Source: Pictodentalium vernedei (Eukaryota; Mollusca; Scaphopoda; Dentaliida; Dentaliidae). Taken from it: DNA of 64,000 bases. This document shows positions 20,123 to 31,599 of the stretch, piece after piece. Each line of letters opens with the position of its first letter. Position 1 is the stretch's first letter. The position numbers were made by a program, and so were the translations under genes. The stretch is taken from NCBI GenBank assembly GCA_031216915.1, contig CM062290.1, positions 163,472,453-163,536,452 on the forward strand, written 5' to 3'. Below the pieces are notes generated by a model, which worked only from the letters and a program-made list of their open reading frames with translations, had not been told where the DNA came from and did no database searches.

Positions 20123-21858
20123 GAGATAAGGCAACTGTTTTGAGTCTATTTAATACTTAATGTAGTCTATCATAATGCATTGTTTTCTTTTAGACATGCA
20201 ATATAATGTTGTCTGAAATATTTTCAAAAACAGGTATTCCTCTAGCGTACATGAAACTTTATATCGAAATACTTCACTGGCAGAGTTTACACCAAATAAA
20301 AAATGTTTGTAGCGGAAAAAGCCTTTGTGCGTTATTTTCCATGACTCCGGTCCAAGCTCAAGCTGGTGGTAGCCCATTATTAGGTCTAACTCACAAACTA
20401 CTTTCGGCCCATTTAAATTTTGTAGTACTTCATATCCGGTGGGAAGCGAATGACACTCCCAGATGATGCCTTCGTTTGCTCATCGCATATCGATGCATAA
20501 TCATGATTCGCCCAATATGCGGGTTCTATAATGTCCATGTCTATCAATGGTTATATTTACTTTTCGACGCGATCCCGATGTTCAAATGTTGTTCGTCTCA
20601 TTAGATGAGCCACTGGAGTAACATACGGATGTATATTTAATTTTACTTTAGTGTCTTTAAGTTTAACTGCTCCAGTTAAAACGTCTGAGTAGCATAAGGA
20701 AATTTTCGTTTGCAGAGTTCATCAAACTTGCCACATCAGATCCAATTTTCAAAGCTCCCAGTTTTGTTGCAGTCTTTTTCCCAAGCAGAAAAATCACGTT
20801 CCCACGAACTACTATCAATACAGCTTTTCGCTTGGTTTGTTTGACGTATACGTCTAAAGTTTTTTACTTGGTGCACAGACACTAGAAACACATCCACTAT
20901 TGTTAAATTTCAAGCTTTCAAGTTGTTTTCATCAATTATGTTACTCTTTGCACAAGAGTCTATAAATGCATTAATTTTACACCACCTACAGCATCTTCGA
21001 TGACACAATTCGTCATCAACGTGATATAAAGAGTTATTGTTATCGGGAGAGACTCAAATGCATATTTGTCTTGATTATCGCTTTCGGCAGCTGCGTTCGC
21101 AGTTTTTGTTTTACAAATGTCTTTAAAGTGGTCATATTACCACATGTTCTGCACTGTTTTCCTGGGTAGGACAATGTGGGTCACGTCCGAAATTGTTTTG
21201 CGTCTGCAGTGATAACACACACCTTCTGTAGATTTTTGTTTTTGAAACTTGTCCATAGAATTATTCTTTTTTGATGTTTGGTCCCAGTGTTTGCAAAATG
21301 ATTATGTCACGAATGTGGTTATCAGTACTGGCCCTTTACCCACTGTCAATTGCTTGTTCGCTTTCTAGGCTTGTCGCAAACTATTGTTTAGTTTCACCTC
21401 TGTAGGTGGATTCATTAAATATTTGTCGTGCATGAGTCTCGTTTATCTGGGGAACGGAATATTCATTCAATGCTTTGATTGCAGAATCATAGTCGGTTCG
21501 GTCAGTTGTATTTTCCATTGTTTTTAAAATGTCAGGCACTCCGGGGTCTGCATTATGCAGAAAAAATCTCACGTCGTCTTTGTTTAATTTGAGATTGTCC
21601 TCTGATAAAAGTATCTGGATGACTAGGCGGTAAGTCGGTAATTATCAGCCCCTTCCCATCAGAAAAGAAATTCCCTGGAACCCAGCCATCTTCTCCACAT
21701 GTTTGCAGTTGTGGCTGAGACTGATTATGGGTCGAATTTTGGAATACTATTTTTGTCTTCCATGGTTTATCATGCTGTCAAAGGTTCGCATCTTCGTGAT
21801 TTATGGATTGTTATCCCTTCCCACTGCTATGGCTCTTGTCAACTGCTGGGTTCATATA

Positions 21859-23376
21859 CTATTCAAAAAAGTAGGGGATATTTGATGAAAGTGAGATATA
21901 CGAAGAAATATATTTATATTTTCATAAAAAAAACCCAAAACAGTTGAGGCATTGCACCGTGACATCTGATGAATGATTTCCGCGATAGGTGGGTGTCTGA
22001 CAAGCACACATTCCACGCACTGAGCTGTAGAAGACATGGACGGTCAGTCAGAGAATTTACCACATTCAGTCCAAGACCTCAATACCTTGTAAATCCTCCT
22101 CGATTCGCGAAACAAGCTCGGATCCGACGTGGCATATTCCTCACCAAACGTCCAATATCAGCTTGTTTAGTGTTATTCCATTCTTCCTGCAGTGCAGCGG
22201 CGAGTTCCTGGACATTGGTAGGGGGCTGTTGGCGATGTCGTAGGCGCCTGCCAAGCATATCCCAAAACGTGCTCGATTGGTGAAAGGTCTGGACTTGGTG
22301 CTGGCCAAGGCAGTGTGGTGATGTTCTACTCCTGGGGGAACTCTGTTTCGAAACGGGCCCTGTGTGCTCTTGCATTGTTATCTTGGAAAATGAATCGACG
22401 GCCGTGACGTCGCGCAAATGGCACCACATGAGCTGCTAACATGTTGTCATGGCAGTACTGTCCCGTGGCACGGCCTTGGATGACATGTAATGCTGTTCTG
22501 CTTATCACGGTTATGCCTCCCCACACCATAACCAACCCACCACCAAAACGATCGTGCTGCCTAACGGTTACGTCATGGTATCGTTCGTTCCGCCGCCGCA
22601 ACACTCTGTTTCGATGTCTTGGAAGTCGAGAGTGAACCTCGATTCATCGAAAAACATGACGTTGTTCCAGCGCTGTCGTGCTCCACACCAATTACGCCTT
22701 GCTGCGATGTGACGTTCAGTCAAATGTGGAATTATTCGAGGTCGTCGAGCATACAAATTCCAGCTGTGAAGGCGATTTCGGATAGTCTGACCACTGACTA
22801 GCACACCGGTCACTCGGTGCAGCTGCTGTCCAATTTCTGAGGCACTTTGATGGCTGTTACGCAATGCTGTGGTTCGGATGAAACGACTCTTGTTAGCAGT
22901 TGTAGCCCTTGGACGACCTGATCGACGTCTGTCATCAACATTGACTGTCTGGCGTTAGCGTGACCACAACCTGCTAATCACCGATAGAGTAACGTTGAGA
23001 ATTTGAGCCACGGCAGTCTGTCTGTTGCCAGCTTCCAACATGCCAACGGCACGTAAACGTTCGTCAGGTGTCAGTCTTCGCATACCTCAAAAGTTACGTT
23101 TCGACAAGAAACTACTGATGAACGAGTTTATACCAAGAAAAGAACGATGAGACCTCCGAACATGCCCGTCCAGTACAAATGAAAATTTCAAACCGTACCC
23201 CACAGGCATTAACGCGGCGCTTGTGCGAAAAACCTTTTCGAAGTTTTCTTGGGCCTGTGACATTCATGATCCACACTAAACTTGGTAACATATTGATATG
23301 TCCAGTGACGCGTATCCTATATCATTTTCAGAATATATCAACATCAGTTTCAATGTCCCCTACTTTTTTTTAATAG
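21859..23376 (-). mobile_element. Tc1/mariner-like transposon, 1.5 kb, with TIRs and TA ends
   Basis: The left end (TA then CTATTCAAAAAAGTAGGGG) and the right end read inward on the minus strand (TA then CTATTAAAAAAAAGTAGGGG) are matching terminal inverted repeats directly flanked by TA, the Tc1/mariner target. Length is about 1518 bp and it holds one decayed transposase (22079-23083). It lies just upstream of the gag-like part of the Gypsy fossil and may have landed in that fossil's leader or terminal repeat. Confidence 0.9.
22079..23083 (-). pseudogene. Tc1/mariner transposase pseudogene
   Basis: The start ATG (23083) gives MRRLTPDERLRAVGMLEAGN, the usual N-terminus with helix-turn-helix DNA binding; GQTIRNRL marks the second HTH. 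The catalytic region shows MFFDESRF (first Asp), FGGGLVMVWGGI, FIFQDNNARAHRAR (second Asp) and SPDLSPIEH (Glu), with about 35 residues between the second Asp and the Glu. The C-terminus is NRGGFTRY and then stop. Damage: an in-frame TAA at 22955-22957, a frame change near 22605 and another near 22260, and a stop after FPQE near 22325. Total length is about 335 codons, normal for the family. It would cut and reinsert the element at TA sites, but this copy cannot make a working protein. Confidence 0.9.
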
Positions 23377-23562
23377 TACATTTACAGTGACTTTTGCATA
23401 TGTTTCAGCAGGGTTTGTAGCATGGATCCTAACCCAAACATTCACGGGTGAGGTTTACACACACACACAATTCTTATTCTGTGCACACGAGTAAGAACAC
23501 AAATATTATCACCGAGCTTTGTTTCTTATCCTTTCGTGAAGAACATGAGTTGGTGTTTAGGT

Positions 23563-23809
23563 TTAACCCTTTCCCAACGAATCGCCCGCATCCGCTCGCG
23601 TAATATGCAATTCAGCAGCTGAAAAAATATTATTTTTCAAAAAATTTCAACAAAACCATATCATGTGACCCCTCTTTGGAACGAGCTCGTCGAGCTCGTT
23701 CCAAAGAGAGGTCACATGATATGGTTTTGTTGAAATTTTTTGAAAAAAATTAAAAAATGATATTTAAAATAATACATTTTGAAATCGTCTGCGTTGGGTA
23801 AAGGGTTAA
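23563..23809. mobile_element. TTAA hairpin MITE, family A
   Basis: TTAA at 23563-23566 and 23806-23809. Inverted relative to 7399: the GGATGCGGGCGATTCG side is on the left. The palindrome of nearly 115 bp (about 23633-23748) is almost perfect, with arms of about 58 bases meeting at GAGCTCGTCGAGCTC. Confidence 0.9.
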
Positions 23810-24414
23810 ACTCAAGTTACTGGGTGTTTCGGTGATAGTCTTCGACATTTTGTATTTGTATAGATGGGTGGGTGCAGGACCGCTACTACCTTCCGATATT
23901 GGGGGGAGAGGGGGGGGGGGGAGACTTAAGTTTGCCGGATCATGACATGAATTTGGTCGACGGTTATTATTTAAACATTCCTATGCGTCTCTCAGCTTTT
24001 CTGATAGGGAGTGTAAATCACCGAGATTAATCACGAAACTAGTAATGCCGTGGTAAAATAAGTGACTAACTACTTCAGCTTTCATCGAGGTGTGGTCGAT
24101 AACCACTGTCGACAATTCTATGCTTTGAATCTGAACATGTCGGCTCTAGAACAAGGGTACACTGCCCTATTACATCCTCACGAGAACTATTTGGGGGAAG
24201 GGAGGAGGTTGGTGTGTGTGAATCCCCCTGAATTTACTTAAGCCCATGCGTGACTTGGAATCCGGTGGAATCTTCTGGATGGCACAATAAAGTCATGCCA
24301 CTGAATTATAATCAATCTTCATTACTATTTTGTTCAATACGTTTTTTCATCAAGAAATTCTAAATGTTACTTCACGCAGCAACTTTATGCTTGCATTTAC
24401 AAATGGTTTGGTTT
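23810..24414. other. No gene recognised
   Basis: Contains a G-rich run near 23900-23930. No coding or repeat signal supported. Confidence 0.35.
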
Positions 24415-24659
24415 AGCTTTACCCGACACGAATAAAACACCACACTTCCAAAGAAACCACCCAAACTCTTGAGTTACTTGACTTTTTCATTTTTTGTCTC
24501 AACAAAGCGACTTATGATTCCTCATTGAAACGACCTCTTTCCAATGAGAGGTCATAAACTATTTGTTTGAAACAAAAAGTGAAAATATAATAAAATTTGA
24601 AAAGATTCTTTTGACAATATCTTTGCTCGATTTTGGGCGTCGTTGGGTAAAGGGTTAGC
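24415..24659. mobile_element. TTAA hairpin MITE, family B, diverged
   Basis: The right end GTCGTTGGGTAAAGGGTTAG keeps the family end with TTAG in place of TTAA; the left end reads CTTTACCCGACACG. The arm TTTTTCATTTTTTGTCTCAA and a shortened core (CCTCATTGAAACGACC with its mirror) identify family B. Confidence 0.65.
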
Positions 24660-25074
24660 CGAAAGCGTAGTGACTTAAGGTTTTTTTCACCTGTTTAGAG
24701 GTTATGTACCAATTATCTCACATCTGGAACAAAAAGGAGTCTACTGGATCTAAATGTACATTTACGCGACTATTTTTCAGACGCTTGTCTGACTTCATCA
24801 ATTATTTCTATTGCAAGATTGATCAGTTTCTCGATTAATCAATCAAACAATCAATTAAGATAACATACATTGACTTTGGCATGCTCTGCAGCATCTTTCT
24901 TTTGTAAATAGTAGAAAGATTTCCTGGAAAGCAACTAGCACATGCAATTTCTTTCCACACTGCTCTGCAGAAAACTCACGTTCTGTACCTCATACATCGT
25001 TAAATCTTTTTTAATCCATAACTACTACTGCTCCAAAGTCACACAATCGATAGAAAGCTGAAAACAGAATAACA
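24660..25074. other. No gene recognised
   Basis: AT-rich spacer between two family B MITEs; nothing supported. Confidence 0.35.
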
Positions 25075-25326
25075 TTAACCCTTTACCCAACGTAACGGCC
25101 AAAACCGGCCAGCGCTATTCTCAAAAATCGCCAATTAATTTTCACTATTTTTTTCATTTTTTGTCTCAAAAACATAGGTTATAACCCCTCGTTGGAACGA
25201 GCTCGTCGAGCTCGTTCCAACGAGGGGTCATAACCTATGTTTTTGAGACAAAAAATGAAAAAAATTAGTTATTCAAGAATTTTTTTTGCAAGTGTCGTCT
25301 GCTTTTCACGTTAGGTAAAGGGTTAA
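25075..25326. mobile_element. TTAA hairpin MITE, family B
   Basis: TTAA at 25075-25078 and 25323-25326; ends TTAACCCTTTACCCAACGTA and, inverted, TTAACCCTTTACCTAACGTG. The subterminal phrase AACGGCCAAAACCGGCCAGC is on the left. The long palindrome (about 25148-25265) has arms with TTTTGTCTCAAAAACATAGG and the core CCCCTCGTTGGAACGAGCTC. The arms differ wholly from family A, but the core is the same. Confidence 0.9.
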
Positions 25327-26789
25327 ATGTCTCAGTGAGCAAGAGGCACAATGGCGCATTGATAAACACGTTGGAATTCTTATCTATCAGTGATAAAAGT
25401 CGGCATAAGTTATGTAGTATTCACGAACAAGGTACTCTTTCTGCTTGCTCATGTCTACCCTGCTGTGTAAACGGCTACAGGCTAAATTGATGAACGTAAC
25501 TTGCGACTGACTGAAATTTTGACCACGTGGGAGTCACAGTCACTAGAGTCGGTGAATCTTCCGACCTTATAACCCCCGCCCCCGCCCCCGCGGTTCGAGA
25601 AATGATGTTCGAGAGTTTTCGAAGTGGAATCTCATACAGTCATATTTGCCTTCTCAGGCGGCCAATACTTTATTGAAAGCCATTGCCGTGTGATGCCGAT
25701 TTCATTTGCACGATTCCCTAGCTGGCTGCTACACTTCTTTCTGCAGCCATCGGGGTCAGGGTTGAAAATATATTTTCAATGGACACAGCTGTTGACAAAA
25801 GTTCTGGTTTACCCCAATGAATATTCAGACTTTGCTTTAAACCACACCTGATGTGTTACATATTGAATAGCTCGTTGTTTATTTGGTTTGAGGGCAGAGT
25901 TGTGAGAATATTTGTTCATACGCTTTTGGCCAACGGGCTCTCATTGTGTAGTTATTTTATAAACACGTTTAGTTTTCGTTGAATTGTATATTCTGCAAAT
26001 GGACTCATGAAGATTCCGGAACGAACTTATTTGAGAGAAAGTTCAGGTAGATTGCACATAAGGAATACGCGTGAATACATTGCCAGTTGCGTTTCCTGTA
26101 ACAATCGTGCGACAACTTGGTCAAAACAGCATCGTGGGATTATGTTGTATAATGTTTGGAAGTATAATCTTCTTAGATTTGTATGAAATGATAATGCTAG
26201 CGTTCAGTAGTGATTTTTATAAAGCTGGTTGAGTGAGCGTTTCAATAATTATTATTAGAGGCTGGTATTATCAATGAAGAGCCAGTACCTTGCCATATCT
26301 GCACTATGAATGTATTTATATGTGTCAAAATTTACAAATTCATCTGGATATAATTACATTTTTAATGTAGTTATACGTTTCGGGTCCAAATACTCAATTC
26401 CCATTGGTCAGCTGGATGAAAACGTCATGACCAAACGTAATTCATTTTCCAATGAATACTTTTGGTCGAACTTTGACCCGCATTTACGGTAGAGCGCAGT
26501 TAACAGAATGTAATTCGAGCGGTGTTTGGGCGGGTTTTTAACTTTTAGCGCCTCTCGCAGTGATCAACTCCGCTGCTGTTTCTTTGGTGACATTTCCCAA
26601 CTATGGCATAAATCCCGTTACTAAAATACTCGTTTCCATTTCTAAAGTTGTGAAAATTAAAAACCAGAGTTGTGCGCTTTGTCTTTTGTGTGAGGGTGGT
26701 TTTTCGCCTCGTTCGTTCGTACATGTTTTATTTCGTCTTTCTGCTTTGTTGTTTGGTAAAAAGCAGTTTAAACAGTTACGGAATGTAAT
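25327..26789. other. No gene recognised
   Basis: Contains a short CCCCCGCCCCCGCCC run near 25565. Short frames (25624-25851, 26310-26492, 26560-26814) show no recognisable domain. Confidence 0.35.
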
Positions 26790-26793
26790 TATA

Positions 26794-26942
26794 AGAATTG
26801 TGCAATTTTTATAATCTTTATTGGAGTATGAACGTGTGGGAATGAGTACATTGTATGAATCCCTTCGGGATTCATACATAATTTGTAACCATTCCCACAC
26901 GTTCATACTACAATAAAGATTATAAAAATTGCATTCAATTCT
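26794..26942. mobile_element. Foldback element with nested hairpin
   Basis: The left arm (26794-26844; AATTTTTATAATCTTTATTG, AACGTGTGGGAATG) pairs with the right arm (26890-26942) at high identity. A smaller hairpin, TGTATGAATCCC with GGGATTCATACA, lies in the loop. Probably a MITE; ends and target duplication are not defined. Confidence 0.65.
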
Positions 26943-26959
26943 TAAATACACCTTTCTGT

Positions 26960-27044
26960 CTATCAGATCGTCGCCCGAGGGCTAGAATGTTCTATGTCCC
27001 CTATGGGACATAGAACATTCTAGCACTCAGGCGACGAGATGATG
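26960..27044. repeat. Near-perfect hairpin
   Basis: GATCGTCGCCCGAGGGCTAG and ATGTTCTATGTCCC (to 27000) pair with GGGACATAGAACATTCTAGC and ACTCAGGCGACGA (27005-27040), with a loop of four bases and two mismatches. It lies within 20 bases of the preceding foldback element. Confidence 0.7.
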
Positions 27045-28018
27045 ACTCGGAGAAAACGAACACGGCGACTTGCCTGGATGTCCTAGTGTAGCGCCTTGGT
27101 CTTTAACAACTGCCAAGAGGTTTCAAATATAATATTATCATTGCTAAAGCCTGGTTTATTAAATTAAAAAATATACGAGCTCTCGAAAGTACCGGAGTGA
27201 GGGGGCAACATGTGTTATATGCCTGTGAAAGGTGATAGTACAGAGGGGCGAACCTAACTGTATATCTCTTAATTGAATAACCATGTTAATTGCATATATC
27301 TTCCAAACACTGAATCATTTACCATTCAGTTCGCATTTGACCTGTCAATTGCATATAGGTTGTAGGGTACTCTTGTTAATTGAATAAAACAGCTTGTGTT
27401 CTGACTGCAGCTGAATTTCCAATGTTAAAATACCTATTCAGCCTTAATACATCCAACAAAAGCAATTAATCTGTAAAATCGTGATTGGGACAGGTTCATG
27501 AGCTCTGTCAAATCATATATAATAGAAAAATGCTCAGTTTTTCACTAGAATACATACAAATGATCAAACTCCAATTAACTAAATCTCATGTTAACTGAAT
27601 TTATTTTACTGGATTATTCGATTAATAATGGTCTAATGTAATGTAACGCAAACAATGGGAACTCGAGGAAATTTCAGATGATCTCCTTTGAATTATTAAA
27701 ATTCTGCCCAGCTGTTGCCATACGTTCTTCATGTGGTGGTCATACCTGAACGTTCCCATCCCATATATAACATAAATAGCATACACCCTTTTCACACTTG
27801 CCAGGTAACTAATGTGACAACGTGTTACGATGAGTTAACAAAAACAGTCAATGATGCCATCGAAGTACTCTTGCAAAGTTTTATTTTATTTTTTCAACTT
27901 GTGCAAAAGACTCTTCATATGCTCATGGCCAAGCCTTTCGACGTACCCAAGTGCCATTTTCTTGACGGTCTGGTGTCTTTCATTAAAACAATGTTGTCGC
28001 CAGTTTTCATGTATTATT
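27045..28018. other. No gene recognised
   Basis: AT-rich. A 101-codon frame (27715-28020) has no recognisable domain. Confidence 0.35.
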
Positions 28019-28300
28019 AGGTATTGTGATGAGTTCACGGTAACATGATCTGAAGTTTGCAGCTCGGGGCTCATGTTCGTTCGAGACGCGGAGCCCTATC
28101 CATAGCCCAACACCCACACTGTGAAATGAACTAGGCAACCTTTAACGATCAGAAGTTGAGTAAATTAACCTCTCGTGTCACTCCGTCTTTCTTCAAATCG
28201 TGCACTATTTTGTTTTGTAATTTAAACAACATTTTATTCGGAACATCGTCTGCTGCAAGGGTGACAAATCTACTAAAATTAAGTGGTTTGCAAGTCATAG
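28019..28300 (-). repeat. Single-arm relative of the double foldback element at 45739-46190
   Basis: GTATTGTGATGAGTTCACGG, TATCCATAGCCCAACACC, GGCAACCTTTAACGATC and TTGTAATTTAAACAACATTT occur in the same order as at 45739-46190, but each of the two hairpins there is represented here by one arm only. On the minus strand, ADDVPNKMLFKLQ parallels ADGVPDKVLFKLQ in the other copy, so part may descend from coding sequence. Confidence 0.6.
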
Positions 28301-28378
28301 TCAGTTTACTACTGGGGGTGCAATATAATTGGAGTAATTTTACATGAAAATGAATACCGTGAAAGGCCTACATAGAGA

Positions 28379-28459
28379 ATATACCCATAGTAGCTTGGTG
28401 TACCAAATGTTCACCACGAGTGGTGAACATTTGGTACACCAAGCTACTTTGGGTATATT
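28379..28459. repeat. Hairpin with 40-bp arms
   Basis: The left arm (AATATACCCATAGTAGCTTG onward, 28379-28418) pairs with 28420-28459 with one or two mismatches and almost no loop. An 80-bp palindrome of this quality must be recent or maintained. No TTAA or other target signature found. Confidence 0.75.
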
Positions 28460-29385
28460 TTATTTATACCATGATCGTCAGATTATTAAGAGTCGCTTTT
28501 ATTTTTTCTCGATTCTACTGAGCAACAGTCGTGCAGACTTGCGAGTTTGTTTTTGTTTACATGAGCATCGGTGGGCGGTACTTCCGCTGTCAATTTTCCA
28601 AAACGAAATAGAAAAATGAAACAGGGCCCTTTTCATTTTAATAACATAATAACATACTATTTCGAATTATGGGTGCTTTATTAACATGAGACAATGCATG
28701 TTTGTTAATTTTATTGTTATATGGGGTAAACTCATTTGAAAACGTAATAAATAATTGCCACTTCCATTTCACTCTTCGCGAGGCGATGCGCAATAAATTT
28801 AGACACGTTCGCATTCAGGTCGACGTCACAAAAGGTCAGCTTGAATGTAGTTCCACTGTAAGTGTAAATTTTAACTATTGAAATCCCATTAGTGGCGTGT
28901 TCACCACGGTTGGTGTATAAAGCTAAACTTTATGTCATAGGCTTTTCATATATAGCAGAATATGTAATCATGGTATAAAAATCATTACTGTCTTGGGAAC
29001 CGTGGGGTATGAATCTGACACTGAAAATATATTTATGTGGTTTCTTGATCGAATAAGCTTACCAACTCCATTCGCTTTAAGATATTTCGTGGGTGAAGGA
29101 TGGATGAAAGATTACTGTATGCAGCTTTGGTTGTTTGAATGATTTGTACGATAACTAAAATACGAAAGTTTTCTAAAAACTATAATTTATCTGAAAGTGT
29201 TCTGCGTGTTAGCTTTACGTGGTTCGTGATCCTTTCTGTTTACATAGTTCTTTTGTGTTCACTTGTTATGCAATGTTGAATGTTTGGAATTCCGTGAGCT
29301 TTGATCATAAGAAAAATTGACAATTTGGTTACCTCTTTTGCAGCCGCTGCCATTCTGACCAGCCACGAATATCTTTATAATTATT
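28460..29385. other. No gene recognised
   Basis: AT-rich sequence without coding or repeat signal that I can support. Confidence 0.35.
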
Positions 29386-29389
29386 TTCG

Positions 29390-29605
29390 ACCTATTACCT
29401 AACGAGTCAGCCATATCCGCTCGAGTAATTTACAAACTGAGCAGAAGAAAAAGGTGTTTTTCCATAATTTCAACAAAACCATATCATTTGACCCCTCATT
29501 GGTACGAGCCCGTCCAATTACGGGCCACATGATATGGTTTTGTTGAAATTTATGGAAAATTTGAAAAACGTATAAATAGAATAATAAATTTTATGATGAT
29601 GTTCA
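29390..29605. mobile_element. Decayed TTAA hairpin MITE, family A
   Basis: The left part CTATTACCTAACGAGTCAGC and the arms ATTTCAACAAAACCATATCA and ATGATATGGTTTTGTTGAAA are kept. The palindromic core is eroded (CCCCTCATTGGTACGAGCCC), and both outer ends have lost TTAA. Confidence 0.65.
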
Positions 29606-29998
29606 TCACTTTTTGCTCTTGAGAAGCTCTCTTTACGCATGTGTGAGACAACAACCTGTGTGTATTAGAAATTGCAGGCGTCTATGCCAGTCTTGGAGCA
29701 TAACGATGGAAAACTGACACTGTCACGCCACAAAATTCTAACTCACCTTATGGCCACATATATATCTGACGACTTCAGTTATTTCTCTGATTATTCTCCG
29801 ATCTTACCTGCAGTGAATATATATAACTTATTTGTGGCGATACTTTTTACCGCAAATGTAATCAATACAGATTATGAGCATCAAACCAGACTCATTCAAT
29901 CGAGACTTTATAAAAACACACCACTCATATGAAAGGAATTCTTTGATGGAATAGTTCATTAAGTGCACTACAGTGAGAATAGAGCATCAAAATGAAAG
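29606..29998. other. No gene recognised
   Basis: An 86-codon frame (29672-29932) has no recognisable domain. Confidence 0.35.
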
Positions 29999-30224
29999 CC
30001 TAACACTTTCACCACTGGCACCCTTGTTGGTTTCATCTCATATAAGACTGCACTAAAATGTAGGAATCCGTTCTGTCTTTTAAGGAGGCTCGGCGATAAT
30101 TTCAGACTTGTATGATTACATTGTTACTGATTCTCTGTATTTATTGTACTTTGTATCGTCTGCTCATCCTCTGAAATTTTTGTTCTTCAGCCAAAATGTT
30201 TACATACCCGTTTGAAGGGGTTAA
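29999..30224. mobile_element. Decayed TTAA MITE, family D
   Basis: The left part ACTTTCACCACTGGCACCC and the right part (ATCGTCTGCTCATCC, then CCGTTTGAAGGGGTTAA, with TTAA at 30221-30224) follow the order of the copy at 57713-57955. One arm of its central hairpin remains (ATTACATTGTTACTGATTC). Confidence 0.6.
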
Positions 30225-30536
30225 CCTCGTGTTGTAGTGAAATTTATGAAGGCCCCCGAGTGTATAGAATAATAACTTCTAGGGTTTGAAGATATCCTTA
30301 ATTATGTCCTTTTTGTACAGACGAGATCGGAAAAAATTTTTTCCTAGGCCCTTGCATATTGTTTGTGAATGAAGATACACAAACGATTTGATCAAATCAT
30401 AACCAACAGTTTTACGTCGAACTTATAATCACTGGATTTTTGTGTCAGCCTGTATATTATGTCCATTACAGAGCATATTGTTTTCATCTGCGACCCAAAG
30501 GTGAGCAACTGAAAAGGTACTGACAAAAATGTTCTG

Positions 30537-30774
30537 TTAACCCTTTGATCACAAAGAATCTCTATTCCGGTCGAGAACTGTAATGAGACGTGAATTCATG
30601 AAGGGTATGTTTACTTTGTGCATTTGTGTGGTGACCAATTAATATTTTCAATGTGCAGCCCCAAGGATGCACTTTGAAAATATTAATTGGTCTACCCCCA
30701 AATTACGAATACAGACTCTTGCAGCTGATAGCACTGAGCTGGCATGGGATATACCATTAGGGATCAAAGAGTAA
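30537..30774. mobile_element. TTAA hairpin MITE, family C
   Basis: The left end is TTAACCCTTTGATCACAAAG (TTAA 30537-30540); the right end, inverted, begins TTACTCTTTGATCCC, with one base changed in the TTAA. The central hairpin joins GACCAATTAATATTTTCAAT and ATTTTGAAAATATTAATTGGTC (abridged), very close to perfect. Confidence 0.8.
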
Positions 30775-31599
30775 ATGTTCAAAGGTTTTTGATATATTTT
30801 CTTTCCGTTTGATATCTGTTACTGGGTATGTGTGGTAAAGTATGGGAGTACATTCTTTTTGGTTAATAGCTGTAGTAGTCTTGAAGTGACGGTCTTTACC
30901 CATGTGTTCGTTCCTGATCAAATGGTTGCAGCTGAACGAGAAACCACACTTGTTATTTTACCCAAACTCACGAACTGCTGATAGTACATTTTGTTCAACG
31001 TCCAAGCTAAAAAGACTAATATCAAATCAGAGAGAGCTACCTTCACATCAAACTACTGGAAATGCCAAGAGAACATTCATGTCCAGTTGCATTCTGCGGT
31101 CAGATGCAGAGAATTGTGGATTCGCATGGTCTTCCTCTACCCTTCTATGCCATGAAACCAGTAAGCCGGTTCATTTGCAGCTATTGGATGTTGTCGCAGT
31201 GGAAAAAAAGAAACGATGGTGTAAAAAAAACAAAGTGTAAAACAAAACCAGCGTACACAACTTCCTTTTAGCTTACATGGGTAGAAGACGATATTTGAGG
31301 AGACTTTTCTTGAATAGCGAAACAGTTTCATTTTTTTACATAAACAATATAACTAAATTGAACGAGAAGGTCTCCATTGAGGGTCCACAAGCCATTTTTG
31401 GGAGCAATCTTTGAAACTCCAATAAAATTTAAAATGCAGTTATTGTGAATATTGATGGTCAGATATGGACATTATGTTAAGTACTGGGGAAAATTTACGT
31501 CTGTAATTCGATAAAATGGTAATAACATGATCTTCTTGGATGCCATACTTCATTTTCGGGATTCATCAGTGGTTGATAGCCTAATAGTCATTAGTGGAC
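30775..31599. other. No gene recognised
   Basis: Two overlapping plus-strand frames (30902-31240, 31062-31271) show no domain. The interval 31340-31500 contains GGTCCACAAGCC and AATATTGATGGTCAG phrases that faintly recall family B MITEs, too weak to call. Confidence 0.35.

Larger units (their letters stand above)
17600..21680 (-). mobile_element. Ty3/Gypsy LTR-retrotransposon fossil (broken)
   Basis: On the minus strand, from high to low coordinate, I recognise a gag-like segment (about 21570-21380), reverse-transcriptase and RNase H-like segments (about 20380-19550), and an integrase zinc-binding and core segment (about 18620-18300), with more C-terminal polyprotein sequence to about 17600. 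The segments resemble the K02A2.6-like Gypsy group of invertebrates. The element is clearly broken, with many breaks, and looks old. Paired terminal repeats could not be identified. Two TTAA MITEs (19368-19606 and 19883-20122) are inserted in it and are therefore younger. Plus-strand frames over this region, such as 17864-18304, are antisense shadows. Confidence 0.75.
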
